A DNA stretch of 64,000 nt from Manis javanica (GCF_040802235.1 NC_133158.1:37762001-37826000); one strand, 5' to 3'. Shown: positions 1-13,860, counted from the stretch's first letter. Made by a program: numbers and translations. The notes: generated by a model from the sequence alone, not told the origin.

Positions 1-907
1 GGTCAGAGAGACATCTCAGGCTTCATTTTCAAAGCATTTGGGACAATAAATAGAAAAGATGGGGCCTGCATTCCATCACTAGGTACATGCTTCAAGAGGA
101 GGCCAGTGGAGGCTGAAAAAGAATGAGGTTGGCCCATCAGTCCTGATGTGGAGAGATGCCACAGACACATGGTTAAAGTAAGTTGCACAATATTAACATG
201 GTGTGGCCTGTTATGTTAAAAAAAAAAAGGTGTTTGTGTGTATACGGAAAAGACAGGGGCGTGTCACACCAAACCATGAACAGTGGTTTAGCAGCAGCGC
301 CTTTCCGGGTCTGATTCTATGTATTTCTTTAAATGTTTGAATATTTCTATCTGAGAATGTATACTTCTATTATTTTGTAATCAAAATTTTGTTTTTAGGT
401 AGCATATCAAAGAAAATGGCTAGAGTGAAGGTCATCCAAAGCAGTTTCAAGGGGCCCGCATTGGGAAGCTCAGAAACCATGCAAGCCCTTGATGGGCAGC
501 CCAGCTCTCCCAGCTGGTGAGGTCCAAGGGGATGTGAGGGGCCCGGCCGGCTCTAAAATTGATAAAGGTCCTGACAGACAGATGTGACTAAACCTCCAGA
601 AAGCAAGATGGAAACAGTCAGGACGGGTCCCCTGCCCTCCCTGGGGGCTCATGTTCCAGTACCAGGGAGCCCAGCAGCTGAGCCCTGCCCTGTAGCCCAG
701 CTCCAGAAACGGCACCTGTGCCTACTCATGGCCAGTCACCGGCAAAGGGGCACCAGTACCCAGGATCGGCTTCTGCCACCTGCCAGTTTATCCTTGAACT
801 AGGCACACGGTCACCCAGTGACACCAAGGTTCTTCCATTGGTGAGGAAAGAAGGAACAGCTGGTGCGGACCGTCATGGTGGGTGCATCAGCTGAACACAG
901 CTCCTCA

Positions 908-964
908 CAGTTTACAAAGCACTTTACAGTTTACAAGGCACTTTACAGTTTACAAGGCACTCTG
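908..964 (+). repeat. 19-bp tandem triplication
   Basis: Three units of CAGTTTACAAGGCACTTTA; the first has A for G at one site and the last ends CTCTG. Confidence 0.95.
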
Positions 965-1419
965 TGGTTTGGAAATAAAAGCACTTTACCCTCTAGGAAG
1001 CATTGGGAAGTTTAAAAATGCCAGCTCCTTCCTCAGTCAGTTCTCGTGATCATGTCCCTGGGAGTGGACAGAGGCAGCCTTGAGGCTCAGTGGACACCCA
1101 ACAGCCCTTTTCTGAGCAAAACAGCCACTCCCCTGCCTAATTCCTAGTGTAGGTGTCTTCCTCCCCAGTGACTGCCTTCCCACTCCGCCCCACCACTCGG
1201 GCCACACACGCACATACGCAGCCTCTGAGGTGCACCAGGGCCAAGGAGGGAGCTCGTAGTGCCTGGACCAGAGCCCACGAGAAGTGCGCATGGAGTGGTC
1301 ATGGGTGGAGAGCCCAGGGACAGGGACACAGGGTCACAAGAGCAAGAAGCACAGACGGTGGGGGCAGAGGCCCAGCACAGAGCTCAAAGCAAGGTCTGGG
1401 CAGCCAGCCACTGAGGCCA

Positions 1420-1515
1420 GATCTTGGCTCTACTGTTCCCTGTGTGTTGGGCAAGCTGCCTACTGAGCCTCATTTCCCCACCTGTGAGTGGGGATCCGAG
1501 TCCTGCCCTTGCAGG
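1420..1515 (+). repeat. MIR relic
   Basis: TTGGCTCTACTGTTCCCTGTG, then GAGCCTCATTTCCCCACCTG, match the MIR core. Confidence 0.6.
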
Positions 1516-1669
1516 GAGTCCTGAGGGCTTATTTTTAAGACACCAGGCACAGCATCACTGTACATCCCAGTTTCCTGTCTTCTTCTTCCTCTTGGTCCTG
1601 GCAGATAATTCTGGGGACAAGGCTGTTCCTAAAATCTGATTCCCCACCCTCTCACCCCAGAGCCTGTGT

Positions 1670-2130
1670 ATTAGTTTTCTATGCTGCTTGAAAAATTACC
1701 ACAAATTTAGTGACTTAAAACTGCACCCATTTACTGTCTCAGAGTTGCTGTGGGTATGGTATCTGGGCCCAGGTTAGCAGGTCCTCTGTCAGGCTTTTCC
1801 CAGGATGGAACCAAGGTGCCAGCCGGGGCCACGAGCTTATCTGAGGTCAGGCCCTCCTCCAAGCTCACTGGCTGTTAGCAGGATTCCATGCCTTAGGGTG
1901 GTGGGACTGAGGTCCCCGTATTCTCACTGACATCAGTGGGGGATCCCTCTCGGCTCCTAGAGGTCCTCACCACGCGACCATCTACAATACGGCGGCTTGC
2001 ATCCTCGCAGCACAGGAGAGCCTCTCTCTGGCCACTCTGATGGAGTCCAGCAGGTGCACTGTGACCACAGCAGTGACTGTCCCATAGACCCCTTTGCCCT
2101 AGAGTGGAACCTAATCAGGCGGCAGCTCTC
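1670..2130 (+). repeat. MaLR-type LTR relic
   Basis: GTATTAGTTTTCTATGCTGC, AAAATTACCACAAATTTAGT and CGGCTCCTAGAGGTCCTCAC follow the order of a common MaLR LTR. Confidence 0.55.
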
Positions 2131-2464
2131 TCATCAGATCCACAGACCCTGCCCACCCTCAGGAGAAGGAGATTGTCCAGGCCGCACACCCCCAGGACAG
2201 GAGTCCTGGGGCACCTCGGAGCTCTGCCCGCCAGAGCCTGCAGCCACCTGGGCATTCCTGAGAACTTCCCGTCAAGGGCCTGGAACATGTCACTAACTCT
2301 GAATTTCTCCTGGCAACCGTTGCCAAGCACCAACTCTTCAGAAAGGGATGCTCGAGAACGTGGTTACTGCTTCGTGGTCAGGATGAGGGAACTGCACCAG
2401 TGGGTGCTGGGCCCCGGCCTCCACGAGCATGGGCCCCGGGCTGGGTGCTGAGGGGGCTGATGGA

Positions 2465-2545
2465 TCCCCTGACTAGCTGTGTGACCTTGAGAGAGTCACA
2501 TTACCCCCCTGCCCTGGATGCCAGGGGCTCCTCTGTCAAATATCA
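2465..2545 (+). repeat. MIR relic
   Basis: TAGCTGTGTGACCTTGAGAG and following sequence match the MIR core. Confidence 0.65.
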
Positions 2546-2779
2546 CACCTGAGCCGTCTTCCTTGAAAGGATGTGGGGAAGCCGAGGTGCTTGGATCCAG
2601 GCCTGCAGCATTTCCGGAGCCCTAAAAAGCTGTTGCTCTGTAGGGAGGGGCTCTTGAAGAGGCAGGGGGTTCCCAGGTGCACCAAGCAGCTGTTTGGTCC
2701 CACCATGAGCGTCCTTCCACCCAGCACTCGCTTGGCACCTGCTCTGTGCCTGTCCCTCTGCTGGGCCTTCACCCAGTCA

Positions 2780-3250
2780 CTTGCTCATTCATTCATTCAG
2801 TGAATCACTATTGAGCACCTCCTGTGTGCCAAGCATTGCCATACAATCACATTCAGGGGAGAGGGAACAATGGACAAAATGTATAGTATATACAGCATGT
2901 CAGATGGTGAACATTCAATAAAGACAAATAAAGTCAGTAAGGGGGAGAAAGAGTTATCACAAGGACCAGGGGCTGCAATTTTAAATAGAGTTGTCAGGGA
3001 AGGTTCCCCTGAAGAGCTTTGAGTGAAGACCAGAAAGAGCAGAGGGAGCAAAACACACAATGCAAGCATCAGGGGAAATAGGGTCACAGGCAGCGGGAGT
3101 AACAAGTGCAAAGGCCCTGAGGCGCAACAGGTGCCCTGAGGGAAAGAGCCAGGGGTCTGCTGGGGAGGCAGAAACACCCATAACACACTGCACTGAGGGC
3201 ATCTGTGGAAGGAGCTGTGGGAACCACAGGGAGAGACAAAGCACGTGAGG
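2780..3250 (+). repeat. L2 LINE fragment
   Basis: GAATCACTATTGAGCACCTC CTGTGTGCCAAGC, followed by the L2 3' stretch AGTGCAAAGGCCCTGAGGC in diverged form. Confidence 0.75.
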
Positions 3251-3869
3251 GATCAGCACACAGATCCAGGGCACTTCTTGCTTGGCGGAGGCAGCACCCC
3301 AAGCGACCCGCCAGCCCTCTCCAAGCTACACACCACCTAGCAGCTGAGCAACCCGTGAGGTGCATACATGTCTGCCCGCTTCATTCCCAGGCTAAAACAC
3401 GTCTGCGGCTTCCCTACGCCCCCTGGCACAGTCCAGAACCCTCACCGCGGCCTCCATGTCCTAGCCACAGCCCAGGATGCCCTGGGGCCTCAGAAGCCTG
3501 GACTTTCATGTTTGCAGGCACTTCATCCCACCAAGACTACCCCATGGAGGATTCTGCCAGACAGACAGACAGTGGGTGGAGGAGGCAAGTATGTCACTGA
3601 GAAGAGAACCTGAGACTGACCCAAGTGTCCATGCAAACCTGGTCTATAACAAAGGGGAACTGCAGGTCAGCGGAGAAGCGTGGGCTAGTCAACAAGTGGC
3701 ATGTGGTCATTCGTGATGACTGGATTCCTGCCTCGTGCCCTGCACAAAAGCAACGCCGGTGATCAAAAGCCTGAATGCGAACCAGGAGACCGTGTGGGGG
3801 AGTATCTTCGTGACTGGGGATTAAGTGGGATCCCTTTGACAAACAGAAAAAGGGACAAGACAAAGTCAC

Positions 3870-4100
3870 TTACACTAAACTGAAGAATCTCTGTTCACTT
3901 TCACACCCACCACATGGCCAGTCCCCAGCCTCCCCCTTCCTCTATAAAAGTGCCTCCCCTCCTTTGTTCTCCAGACTCGAGTGTGGTTTGGCCATTGCTG
4001 ACTTGTCCCAGATCGCAGCTCTCTGCTGTTCCTGAATAAGCCTGTTTTTGCTGGAAAAACACCTGACAGTTTTAACGTTAAGGTTAACATCTGGAAACAT
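3870..4100 (+). repeat. LTR-like relic with TATA box
   Basis: TCTATAAAAGTGCC, then CTGTTCCTGAATAAGCCTG and GCTGGAAAAACACCTGACAG, the promoter-to-polyadenylation arrangement of an ERV LTR with a decayed signal (AATAAG). The 5' limit is not clear. Confidence 0.55.
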
Positions 4101-4110
4101 TGCACACGCA

Positions 4111-7100
4111 GTGCAGACCACTGGCGATTGCTCTTCAGGGAATAAGCATGTGAGCGCCAGGCACCGCTGGAGTTTCACAGCAGCCCTGTTCACACAGCCC
4201 ACAGTGGAGGCGGCCATGGATCCCTGGGAGAGGTGAGAGGTGGCGCACCCACGCCACAGAGCAGCGCCTTTCCAGGACTGGCTCCTGGGGGCATGGAGCC
4301 CTATGCAGCACACCCACTGATCTCAAAAACCGGGTGTGGGGCAAGACAGGCAGCTCACAGAGAATAAGTACGATTCTGCTGATACAAATTCCAGGATGGA
4401 CGGACTGAACAACGTATTGTTTAGGAATGAACAATCAGTATGAGCCAATCAACATCCAGCACAAACTGCAGATAGGGAGTTACTTAGCAGGAGTTGGGGC
4501 TCACAGAGTTTCTCGGGGACTATGAGCTCCATCTTTGTTAACCCAAGGTGGGGCACACAGGTATTTGTTTTTTTCGTAAGTGTACAACATATCCATCTGT
4601 TTTCTACACACTCTGATGTGTGTTATGTTACACAACTTTGTAAAACCCTTCAGAAGAATTATTGTAACGTGCACTGGCTATACTGCTTGAGAACGTTCAC
4701 TCTGCAAGAGAGAGAAAACAGATGGGCGAAATGCAAGAAGGGGGCACAGATAGGTCAGCCAGTGACCTGTGAGCCACAGCAGAGACCCTATGTGGGCACA
4801 TGTGTGCTGAACATAGAAAACAGGACACGGAAGGACCAAGTCAGCACCAAGCACTCACAGCACGCTAAATACCAACACTGAATCTTCCTGATCCATTACA
4901 TGCGGGCATCACTTCATTTTGTGAGGTCTGATACTGGGCACTCATGGTGACCCCCATTCAGATCCCTCTTGTCCTCTTCCAGATCAAACCCACAGCTGTC
5001 CATTGGTGTGCTGTGACTCGGCTAGTTGGCGTGGGACGCTCTTGGCCAGGCACGCTTGCTCTCGTGCCACCAGCAGAGTGAGCATAGGTCCTTGGCCCCA
5101 GGCACCTTCTGTCTCTCAGACCCCTGACTCATCTTCAGCTCTGGTCCTTGTGATTCACCATCAAGTGAGAAGGAGCCTGACCTGGGGACACTGCCTACCA
5201 GGATGCAGGGAGGGTGGACCTCTGCCCCGTGCACCTACTGTAAGTGTATCACCTCCTCTTTTCTGTCCCCTTGCTTCTTGTTATGTGATTTTAATTTATT
5301 TGACAAGCTATATACTCCAAGCACCTGATGCAGTCCACAAGGCCATTGGTAAACTCTGGGGATGCCCGCCCATCAGGCACAGTGGTCCCACCGCATCAGG
5401 GTAACCTCCCACCCAACACCCACTGAACTAAAGGTGGAGACGGGGAAGGATGCTGGACTGCCAAAGAACATTTCCAGCATCTCTTAATGAGTATTTGGGG
5501 AGGAAGGGTAGAGTCCCAGGGAGCAAAGCCCAGCTGGAAGGGGCAGCTGAGAAATGGGAGCCCCCACAGGATGTTGAGGAGAAAGAGAGCCATGGAGGAC
5601 AGCTCAGAGTGATACGCCAGCAAGGAAAGGGGAGACCAGGTGATCAGTTTAACTGGGGTGTGACAAGAACCAGAAGGAAAGCACTTTAACCATCAAAGTG
5701 TAAGACAGATCTGTCAAAGCCCTACAGTGACATTTCAGGACACAAAATTCATATTTCTTAAACTCTCTGCCTTGTGTGGAAATTCAGACAGAGCTAAAAG
5801 AGCGGTGTCTACCTAGCATCCTTGGGGGCAGCCTTAATGAGCAGGCAGGAGGGGCATGCAATCCTCTCATCATCCATGTGTGTACAAACAGCGCTTCCAG
5901 AGCAGGGGGGAGGCAGAGGGCATCCAAGTACTTGCACCCCCATCTCCCACTCATTTCCCTTCTCTCTGAGGAGAAGGGCTGCTACATTGAAGAGATATTT
6001 TGGGGTCTGCTATGCACATAGTCCTGAGGAAGAGAAAATAAACAAATGCAGAGACTGATTCAAAACTAACCCATTGTGTTAAGATACCACAAGATTTTTA
6101 GTAAAAATTAGACAGCCCTAAAGCTTCCTTCAAAAGAGAATGCTTAAATAATGGTGATAATGATGATTCTCACTACAAAATACTATACAGCTGGTAAAAA
6201 GGTTGGGGCAGGTCTATGTGCATTGACATAGAAAGGTGTCCCTGATAAGCGCTAACTGAAAAAAGTTAGGGTTCAGAAGGAGACCACTGATCCCGCAGGG
6301 AACAGGCACTGAGACAGTTAGGACAGTGCAGAGGACTGTTGGGAGGACCATGGGGAAAGGAAGCGGGGGAGGCAGCGTGGAGGCACAGCCCTCGGTCTCC
6401 ATGCAGACCCAACTCTTGCTGCCCAGAGGATGTTCTGGAGCTGAGATGGCCCTCGGAGGAGACCTGTGCTGGGAAGAAATGGGCAGAACCAGCAGCATCT
6501 TGCTGGTCACCAGCTGGGGCTGCCCCAAGGGGACTGCAATTTGCCTGGGAACCTGAGACAGACCCTGGTGGAGCTCACATGGCTGTCAGCCACCCACACT
6601 CCTCACAGGGGGCAGGGAGTCCTTCCTAGAAAGGGAATCTGAGGGGCACATCTCTGTATCTGCCCAAGTAGTATGATCACATAGTGGGGGGCATGTATTC
6701 ACACAGGTGTGTGTTCTCGGTCTATAATTGTCCCCATGCATGGACAAAATCAGAAAGGATACGCTCCTAACAGTTAATAGTGGTTACATCTGGAAAATGG
6801 AAAAGTGGCAGAAGATGGTAAGAAAATGTCACTTTTTTTTCCTTTTACTTTACATGCTTCTGTAATGTTTACAATGTTTCTCTAACTGCTAATCTTACAT
6901 TTAAAAAATAATTGAGGCATTTGGGTTTAAGGTGATAGACTGACCATGAATTTCTTTCTGCTTTCACCCAAGATCATACTAAAGAAATTTAAATGTTTTA
7001 AAAACTTAAACCACAAAAGCAAAGGAAACAGAAAATACCAGCAGACAGAGATTTTCTCACCTTTTGGAAGATGTAAAAAAGGACACTTGACTTAACAGGT

Positions 7101-7799
7101 CAGGAAAGTCTCAACGTGGAGGGCAAGAGAGGTGCTGCTGACAAACGAACCCATTTTCCTTGCAGAAATCCTGAGGCAGGACTTGAGGGTGCCAGTGAGG
7201 AAGGGACAAGGACCAAGATGAAAACAGAAGAAGGGGCTGAAAGTTTCCCCACCTTCCAGCCAATCCCTTACCCTCCCCCAGCACCCTGGAAGATGCCACC
7301 CCCGCCCCTATGCATGAGATTGCAGAATCATCCTGTTGGGGTACTGAATGGGAGCAGTGAGAGAGGTGTGAGGATACAGAATTAGACCCAGGGTTGAAGA
7401 CAGACTGAATACTTGAAAGTCTGGATACTTAATGGTTAACATTATCCCCAACCCTCTATCTACATATGACAGCAGCAGAAAGAAGGGTACTCACCTCCAT
7501 CTCCTAGCAGGACAAGATCAGAGAGCCAACTTTCAATAGCTGTTCTTTCTTGTAATCAACCAAACAATAAGCCCACCAATCAAAAAGCCTCAGTTGGCAC
7601 AGAGCATCCCGTTAGTTCTTGGTTGTGAAAAAGCAAGGATGGAAAAGCAAGGATGACCAGACATGTGCAAAAAGTCCCAACATGAAAGACCTAGAACAAA
7701 AAAAATCCACAGGAAGTTTGTCTGTGTTTCTGTAAGGTAAGAGACAGAAGGAAACATTCCCCCAAAATGCTAATTAATATTCTATCAAAGATAAAAGAA
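4111..7799. other. Intergenic, no gene seen
   Basis: Mixed unique and low-similarity sequence. The stretch 6,050-6,920 has the look of an old LINE 3' end (CCTAACAGTTAATAGTGGTT) but I cannot name it. All frames are short and broken. Confidence 0.6.
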
Positions 7800-8450
7800 A
7801 TGCTACATCCATAAAAGAAGAACAGTATGGTCATTTGTAAAACAACATCACCGAATGCTGGCGAGGATGTGGAGCAACAGAAACTCTTGTTCACTGGTGG
7901 GAATGCAAAATGATAGAGCTTTTTTGGAATACTGGTGGTTTCTTACAAAGCTGTACCCAGCCATGCAATATGATCTAGCAATTGTGCTTCTAGGTATTTC
8001 TGCAATTGAGTTGAAGACATATTTTGCACACAATAACTACTCCTATGTTTATAGCAGCTTTATTCATAATTTGCCAAAAACTGGAGGCATTCAAGATGTC
8101 TGTCAATAGGTAAATGGATAAATAAATGTGGTGCATCCATAGGATAGAATATTATTCAGTGCTAAAAAAGAAAGAAGCTGTCAGGCCACAAAAATAAATG
8201 GAGAAACCTCAAATGAATAATACTAAGTGGAAGATGCCAATGTAAAAAGGTTATATAGGGGGGCACGGGGAGGGCTGTGCAACAGAGAAGACAAGTAGTG
8301 ATTTTACAGCATCATACTATGTTGATGGACAGTGACTGTGAATGGGTATGTGGGGGGGACTTGGTGAAGGGGGGAGCCTAGTAAACATAATGTCCTTCAT
8401 GTAATTGTAGATTAATGATACCAAAATAAAACTAATAAAAAAAAGGTTAT
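7800..8450 (+). repeat. L1 3' fragment
   Basis: ORF2 C-terminal remnant (CTGGCGAGGATGTGGAGCAA ... ACTGGTGGGAATGCAAAATG) and a 3'UTR ending AAACTAATAAAAAAAAGG. It overlaps in content with the next L1 downstream, so it is a separate insertion, probably into the older L1 whose 3'UTR-like sequence resumes at about 8,450. Confidence 0.8.
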
Positions 8451-8800
8451 ATATACCATATGATCTGACATCTGGAAAAAACAAAATCATAGACACAGGA
8501 AAAGGATGAGTGGCTATTAAAGCACACTGTATTTTTAGGACAATGAAACTGTTCCGTATGGCATGGTAATGGAAGATACATGACATTATACATCGTCAAA
8601 ACCCATAACACTGCTCAACACTGTGAAGCATGAACTGTCATTAATAATGTATTAATATTGATTCGCTAATTATAACTATACTAATGCTAAATGTTTGTAA
8701 TAGAAGAATTACGTGTGGGGAAGGGGGCTTATATGGGAACTCGCTATACAAGCTACTTATTTTTCTGTAAATCTAAAAATGTTCTAGAAAATAAAGTCTG
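8450..8800 (+). repeat. Older L1 3'UTR-like stretch
   Basis: TATGATCTGACATCTGGAAA to GTTCTAGAAAATAAAGTCTG reads as an old L1 3' end interrupted by the neighbouring fragment. Confidence 0.5.
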
Positions 8801-8819
8801 ATAATTAATTTTTTAATGG

Positions 8820-10040
8820 TAGCTGTGAAAAAATGAACCTCGGCCTCACACATTTTATCAAAATTAACTCAAAATGGATCACAAACATAAATGTAAAACT
8901 ATAAAACTTTTAGGAGAAAAATCTTCAAGACCTAGGACTATGCAGACTTCTTGTACTGCCACCAAAAGCATGATCCATAAAAGGAAAAATCGATGAACTG
9001 GAACTCCTCCAAGTTAAAAGCTTTTGCCTGCAAAAGACCATTTTAATGGATTAAAATACAGTTTAGGAGAAATATTTCCAAACCAATACCCCATAAAACA
9101 CTAGTATCTAGAATATACAAAGAACTCTCAAAACTTAGCAGTAAAAAAACAAACGCTCCAATTAGATAATGGATAGAAGATATGAAGAATTCACCAAGGA
9201 AAGATATACAGATGGCAAATGAGAGCATAAAAAGATATTCAACATCATTAGCCATTAGGAAAATGCAAATTAAAATCACAATGACATACACAGTACACCT
9301 ACCAAAATGGCTAAAATTTAAAATAGTGATAACACCAAATGTTGGTGAGGATGTAGAGAAGTTGTATTGCCCATACATTACTGGTTGACATGTAAAATGG
9401 TACAGCTGCTCTGGAAAATGGTGTGTCAGTTTCTCATAAAACTACACATGCAACCCAACAACAGCACTTCTGGGCATTTATCACAGAGAAATGAAAATGT
9501 GTGTCCCTGCAACAGTTCATATATGAATATATGGCAATAAATAAGCCAAAAACTGAAACAACTCAAGATGTCCTTCAACAGGTAACGGTTAAACAAGCAT
9601 GGTCCACCCACATCATGGAATCCTACTTGGCAATAAAGGCACGAACTATTGATACACAAAACGACTGGATGACTCTCCAGGCAATTATGCTGAGGGAAAG
9701 AAGTTGATCACAAAAGGAACAATGCCAGTCACATACTATATGATTCCACCATATATATTCTTGAAATGACAAAATCATGGAAATGGAGAACGGACTGGTG
9801 ATTGCCGGGGATCTGGGACAGGGAGAGGGGAAGGAATTGTGGGTATGGTTAGGCTACAAAAGGGTTAGCATCTTGACTGTGTCAATGTCAATATTCTGGT
9901 TGTGATATGGTGCTATATGTTGCAAGGTGTTACTATTGGAGAAAACTGAGTAGGTTTTACACAGGATTCTTCTGTGTTATTTCTTATAATTGCATGTGAA
10001 ACACAATTATCTCAAAATCGAAAGTTTAATTAAAGATCTA
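8820..10040 (+). repeat. Old L1 3' fragment
   Basis: Diverged ORF2 C-terminal region (AGCTTTTGCCTGCAAAAGAC, AAATGCAAATTAAAATCACA, GTTGGTGAGGATGTAGAGAA) and 3'UTR ending near AAACACAATTATCTCAAAAT. It has many stops. Confidence 0.85.
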
Positions 10041-10679
10041 AAAATGCAGTCACTGGGTTTTTAAAAATCTCCATCAGGGTTGGAACATAAAGTTGAAGAA
10101 ATCTACTAGAAAGTAGAACAAAAGGAAAGAGGTGGAAAATATAAGAATGAAGAGGAGTCTGAGAATTAGTCTGGATGGTCCCTCACATACTAATAGGAGG
10201 CCCAGAAAGACAACCCAAAATGCAGGGAAATGAAAATGGCTTAGAAGCCAGAACTGGGGAAGCCAAGGTTAGTCAAGCCACGCCATGCGTGGGGCCCCAG
10301 AGTGGCTGTGAATTGGAGACACCAGACACCCGGGAGATGAGATGGGGCCTGGCCACTCGGAGCCCACCTCTGCCCCCCCACCTGTGGGACCTACGGGGAG
10401 CCTCTCTTTCCCATCCCAGGGAAGATGCGAGAGCTACATTCTGCAGAAGGCAGACTAGAAGCTCTCTGGGGTAGGGAGCTTAGCCCTTTTGGGCAGAAGC
10501 AAGGCTCTTTACTGAAAAATTGGGCACATGGGATCCTGAGACCCCCAGACCTCTCCCAGGGTACTCACAGAAGGCTCACCAGGAGAGCGGAAGTGTCCTC
10601 TCCAGAGGAACAGCTTGGCTCTGCAGGATCACCACCAGGAGGCCACCTGTGCACAAGCCCCCCCCCTCAATACACAGTT

Positions 10680-11170
10680 TCGTTTTATGTTCGTAACATG
10701 AGAGTGTAATTGATGCACCATGACATACACTCATCATATGCGACCAGCTGCATGAATTTTCACCAACTGAAACATACCTGTGTCACTAGTACCCAGATCA
10801 AGAAATAGAACATATCAGCATCCCAGAAGCCCCTTCATCCCCTCCCAGCCCTGACCCCATTTCAAAGACAACCACTATCTTGACTTCTGGCAGCAAAGAT
10901 TCATTTTGCTTGTTTTTATGCATTGTGCAGATGGAATCATGCATGTGTGCTGCTTCATGTCTGTCGACTTCTGTTGAGCATCATGTGTGCCAGAGTTGTC
11001 CGTACAAAGGTGTGTATAGATGGTTCATTCTCACTGCTGCCCAGTGTCCTGTTGGAGGTAATACTGTTTTATCCACTCTACCATTGATGGGCTCTGGGGT
11101 AACTTCTTATTTGGGCTCTCACAAATACTCGTTGTGTGTTTAATCAGTTTCTTTCTAGTGCCTACTTTTT
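10680..11170 (-). repeat. Old L1 fragment, antisense
   Basis: The plus strand reads as the complement of L1 3' sequence: GTGTAATTGATGCACCATGA, CACCAACTGAAACATACCTG, ATGGAATCATGCATGTGTGC and CTACCATTGATGGGCTCTGG. Confidence 0.65.
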
Positions 11171-11189
11171 AAATATGAATAGACAGGCA

Positions 11190-12700
11190 AGGATCACCCA
11201 GAGAAAGCCTCTGACATCAAAAATAGAGAGCAAAACAGAGGGTCTCAGAGGGCTTCTGATGCAGGCAGCAGAGAAAAACTTCACAGAAAACTAAAATGGA
11301 TTATCTTCAAAGAGATAAAGCAAGATCCATAAAGAAAATACAAGATGCTCTAACAAAGGAAATTCAGAGAAAAATTTCTGAGAAACTCTTAGAAATTAAA
11401 TAGGTGGGAGCACAAGTTTAAAAACACAATAGGATGACTAGACAACAGAGTTGAGGAAATCTTCCAGAGAGTAAGGTTAAATGGCAAAAGGGAAGAAAAC
11501 ATTAGAAAACTGAGAGTGTAACCAGGATGTCCAAAGTCTGAATAATTCAGGGAAACTTATCCAAAAAACATTAAAGCAGAACATTTCTGAACAGAGAAAT
11601 GCGCATTTCCACATTGGAAGTCCTCACTAAGGACCCAGTGCATGAGGAAAGATCCCCAGGAAAGCATGTCACCATCAGGTCTCAACGCTGAAGGTAAAGA
11701 GAGGCCATAAATGCTTTCAAAGGACCAAAACAGGTCACAGGCAAAGGGTCAGGATTCCAGTCGTGTCCACTTTTTCCACAGCAACCTGGAAGCTGGATGA
11801 AGGACAATGATCTCTCTGAATGCTGAGGAAAAACATACTCCCACCTAGAATTCAATCCCCAGTCAAGTGAATTATTGAATATAAGTGAAAGATGCATATT
11901 TTACAGTGTAAGTGTAAAATACAGTATTTTTGGACACATAGGTTCTCAAAATCTTTGCCTTTGGAGGGGCAAAGGAACTTACAAAGGACACACTTTGGGC
12001 ACACTTACAAAGGAACCTGTCAGGAACGCACCCAGTCTGCCTGTGGGTACCAACCCCCCACAAGGATGGACCCCAGCACTGAGATAAAGGGCATTTCAGG
12101 TGGTGAAGAGGGGAAGCCCCCCCAACCATGGCTACAGCCAGGTTAACCACCAGGTCAACAAGGAAAAACTAAAATTGGTAGGTTACTAATGTGTTTCAAT
12201 AATAATAATAATAGTAACTAAGCCCCCCCAAAAATAGGGGCAATTCCAGGGGGAAAATTGCTCAAGAAAAATGTGATTGTAGTATACTATGTGACTCAGC
12301 TATAAACAATATTTACATAATCAGAGCAAAATAAACACTGGGTACCAATTTAACCAAAAACTGTGATGAAACTACAAGGTAGGAGGTAGAGGGGAAGTGT
12401 GTGTGAAGGAGGGGGTATACAGCTGCTCATCCTTGTCTTATAAAGATGAAATTCAGCAGATGATGCCTAATATGCAAATGCCCAGAATTAGTAGTACAGT
12501 TCGTTACTGAGGCAGATGATGAAACATAACAGAAAAGGCAGACACAAGAGTTGAAAGTAGTTGCCTCAGGGGAGTGGACATGGATGGAACAGGGAACAGA
12601 TTTGCTTTAAGCTTGATAATGCTAATCTGATAGTGACAATCTGAATTTTTAAGCTATACGTATTTTATTGTATTTTACAAATAAGCACAGAAAGGAGTAT
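11190..12700 (+). repeat. Old L1/HAL1-like fragment
   Basis: A-rich, diverged sequence with GATAAAGCAAGATCCATAAA, CTGAGAAACTCTTAGAAATT and CAATCCCCAGTCAAGTGAAT, resembling the ORF1-only HAL1 or the 5' half of an old L1. All frames are broken. Confidence 0.5.
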
Positions 12701-12831
12701 TCACAATTCAGTAGAACTAGATAAAACTAATATGAAGGCTCTTTGCCTGGAACTTTTAAAGCTCTCTCTTAAGCAACATTTGGATCAAAGATGAAATGAA
12801 AACCCGTATTTGGAATATCCAGAAATAATAA

Positions 12832-13860
12832 TGTTGCCGGGCAGCTGCGTGTCTGGGGAGGTCTCTCCCTGCGCACCAGGTGAAACCTCAGCCTAGATGG
12901 GGGGTGGGGGGTGGTTCTTGACTCTGAACAAGAAAGAATTCTCGACCAAGCCAGAAGAGTGTGGGTAAGGAAGGAAGGAATTCATTAGAGTGAGAGTAGA
13001 AATGAATGGCAGCAGCCGTGCAGGGAGCTGAAAGCAGGAAAATGCAGAGGTGCAGAAGGAAACCTTGCTAAACATTTCCTTGGTATAGGGCAGACTCCCT
13101 TGCCATCTCTTAAGCCAGGGTTGCTTGGCATCCGTGTCCACTTGGATCTGCACTGCATGGAGACTAGCCCGTGCCACCCCAGGGTCTGGGGAGCTGCGGA
13201 GCACAGGATGGCGTGAGATTATATTCTGAGAACTTCCCCCAAAAAAGGAGATTTTTCAGGCAGGCTCCTGCAGCTGCAGTCCTGTCTGGGTCACCCAGGC
13301 CACGGGAACTTGCAGGCCCACATGTGAGCTCTCAGCAGCCCCTCCCTACTTATCAGGGGTGAAATGGAGACTCGGAAATAGAATGAAATAGCAAAAAGAC
13401 AAAGCACAGTAAGATGAGCAGTGAGAAAACTTTATTTAAAGTACGCACTTAAAGAGAGGAAAAGCGCAGGTGTCTTCAGAGATGAGGCGTGCTAAAAGAC
13501 TGCGGTTTCTGTCTATTAAGCATTTTTCAAAGGGCCAGGGGGTGTAGACCTGTAAAGTGATCTCAAAATGCATACCTCCGGGTGAGAGACGTTAAGTCTC
13601 CTCTATTATCAGTTCTCCAGGTAACTCTGCAAATTAATTTAACACAAGAAATTGGTCAGTTCCTCCCCAGGAGAGCAGCTTCCCTCTGGGAACATACCAG
13701 TCAAGACCACTTGCCCTGGCCCCAAGGTGGGCTGCGTTATTGTCTGCTTACTAAAGAATATATTAGGAATCTGACCTCCTAGTTCCCTGGTTTTTAAAAT
13801 GGGATCTTACCTTTAGGATGGGGTCCTTCCTATTCTTACCCTACTGTTTATATCTCAGCA
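12832..13860 (+). repeat. ~1 kb LTR-like element, copy 1
   Basis: Starts TGTTGCCGGGCAGCTGCG and ends TATATCTCAGCA. It shares with copy 2 the blocks GGGGAGGTCTCTCCCTG, AAGGAAGGAATTCA, GAATGGCAGCAGCC, TATATTAGGAATCT and TTTTTAAAATGG. The two copies differ by many substitutions and indels, so they are not recent. Confidence 0.75.
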
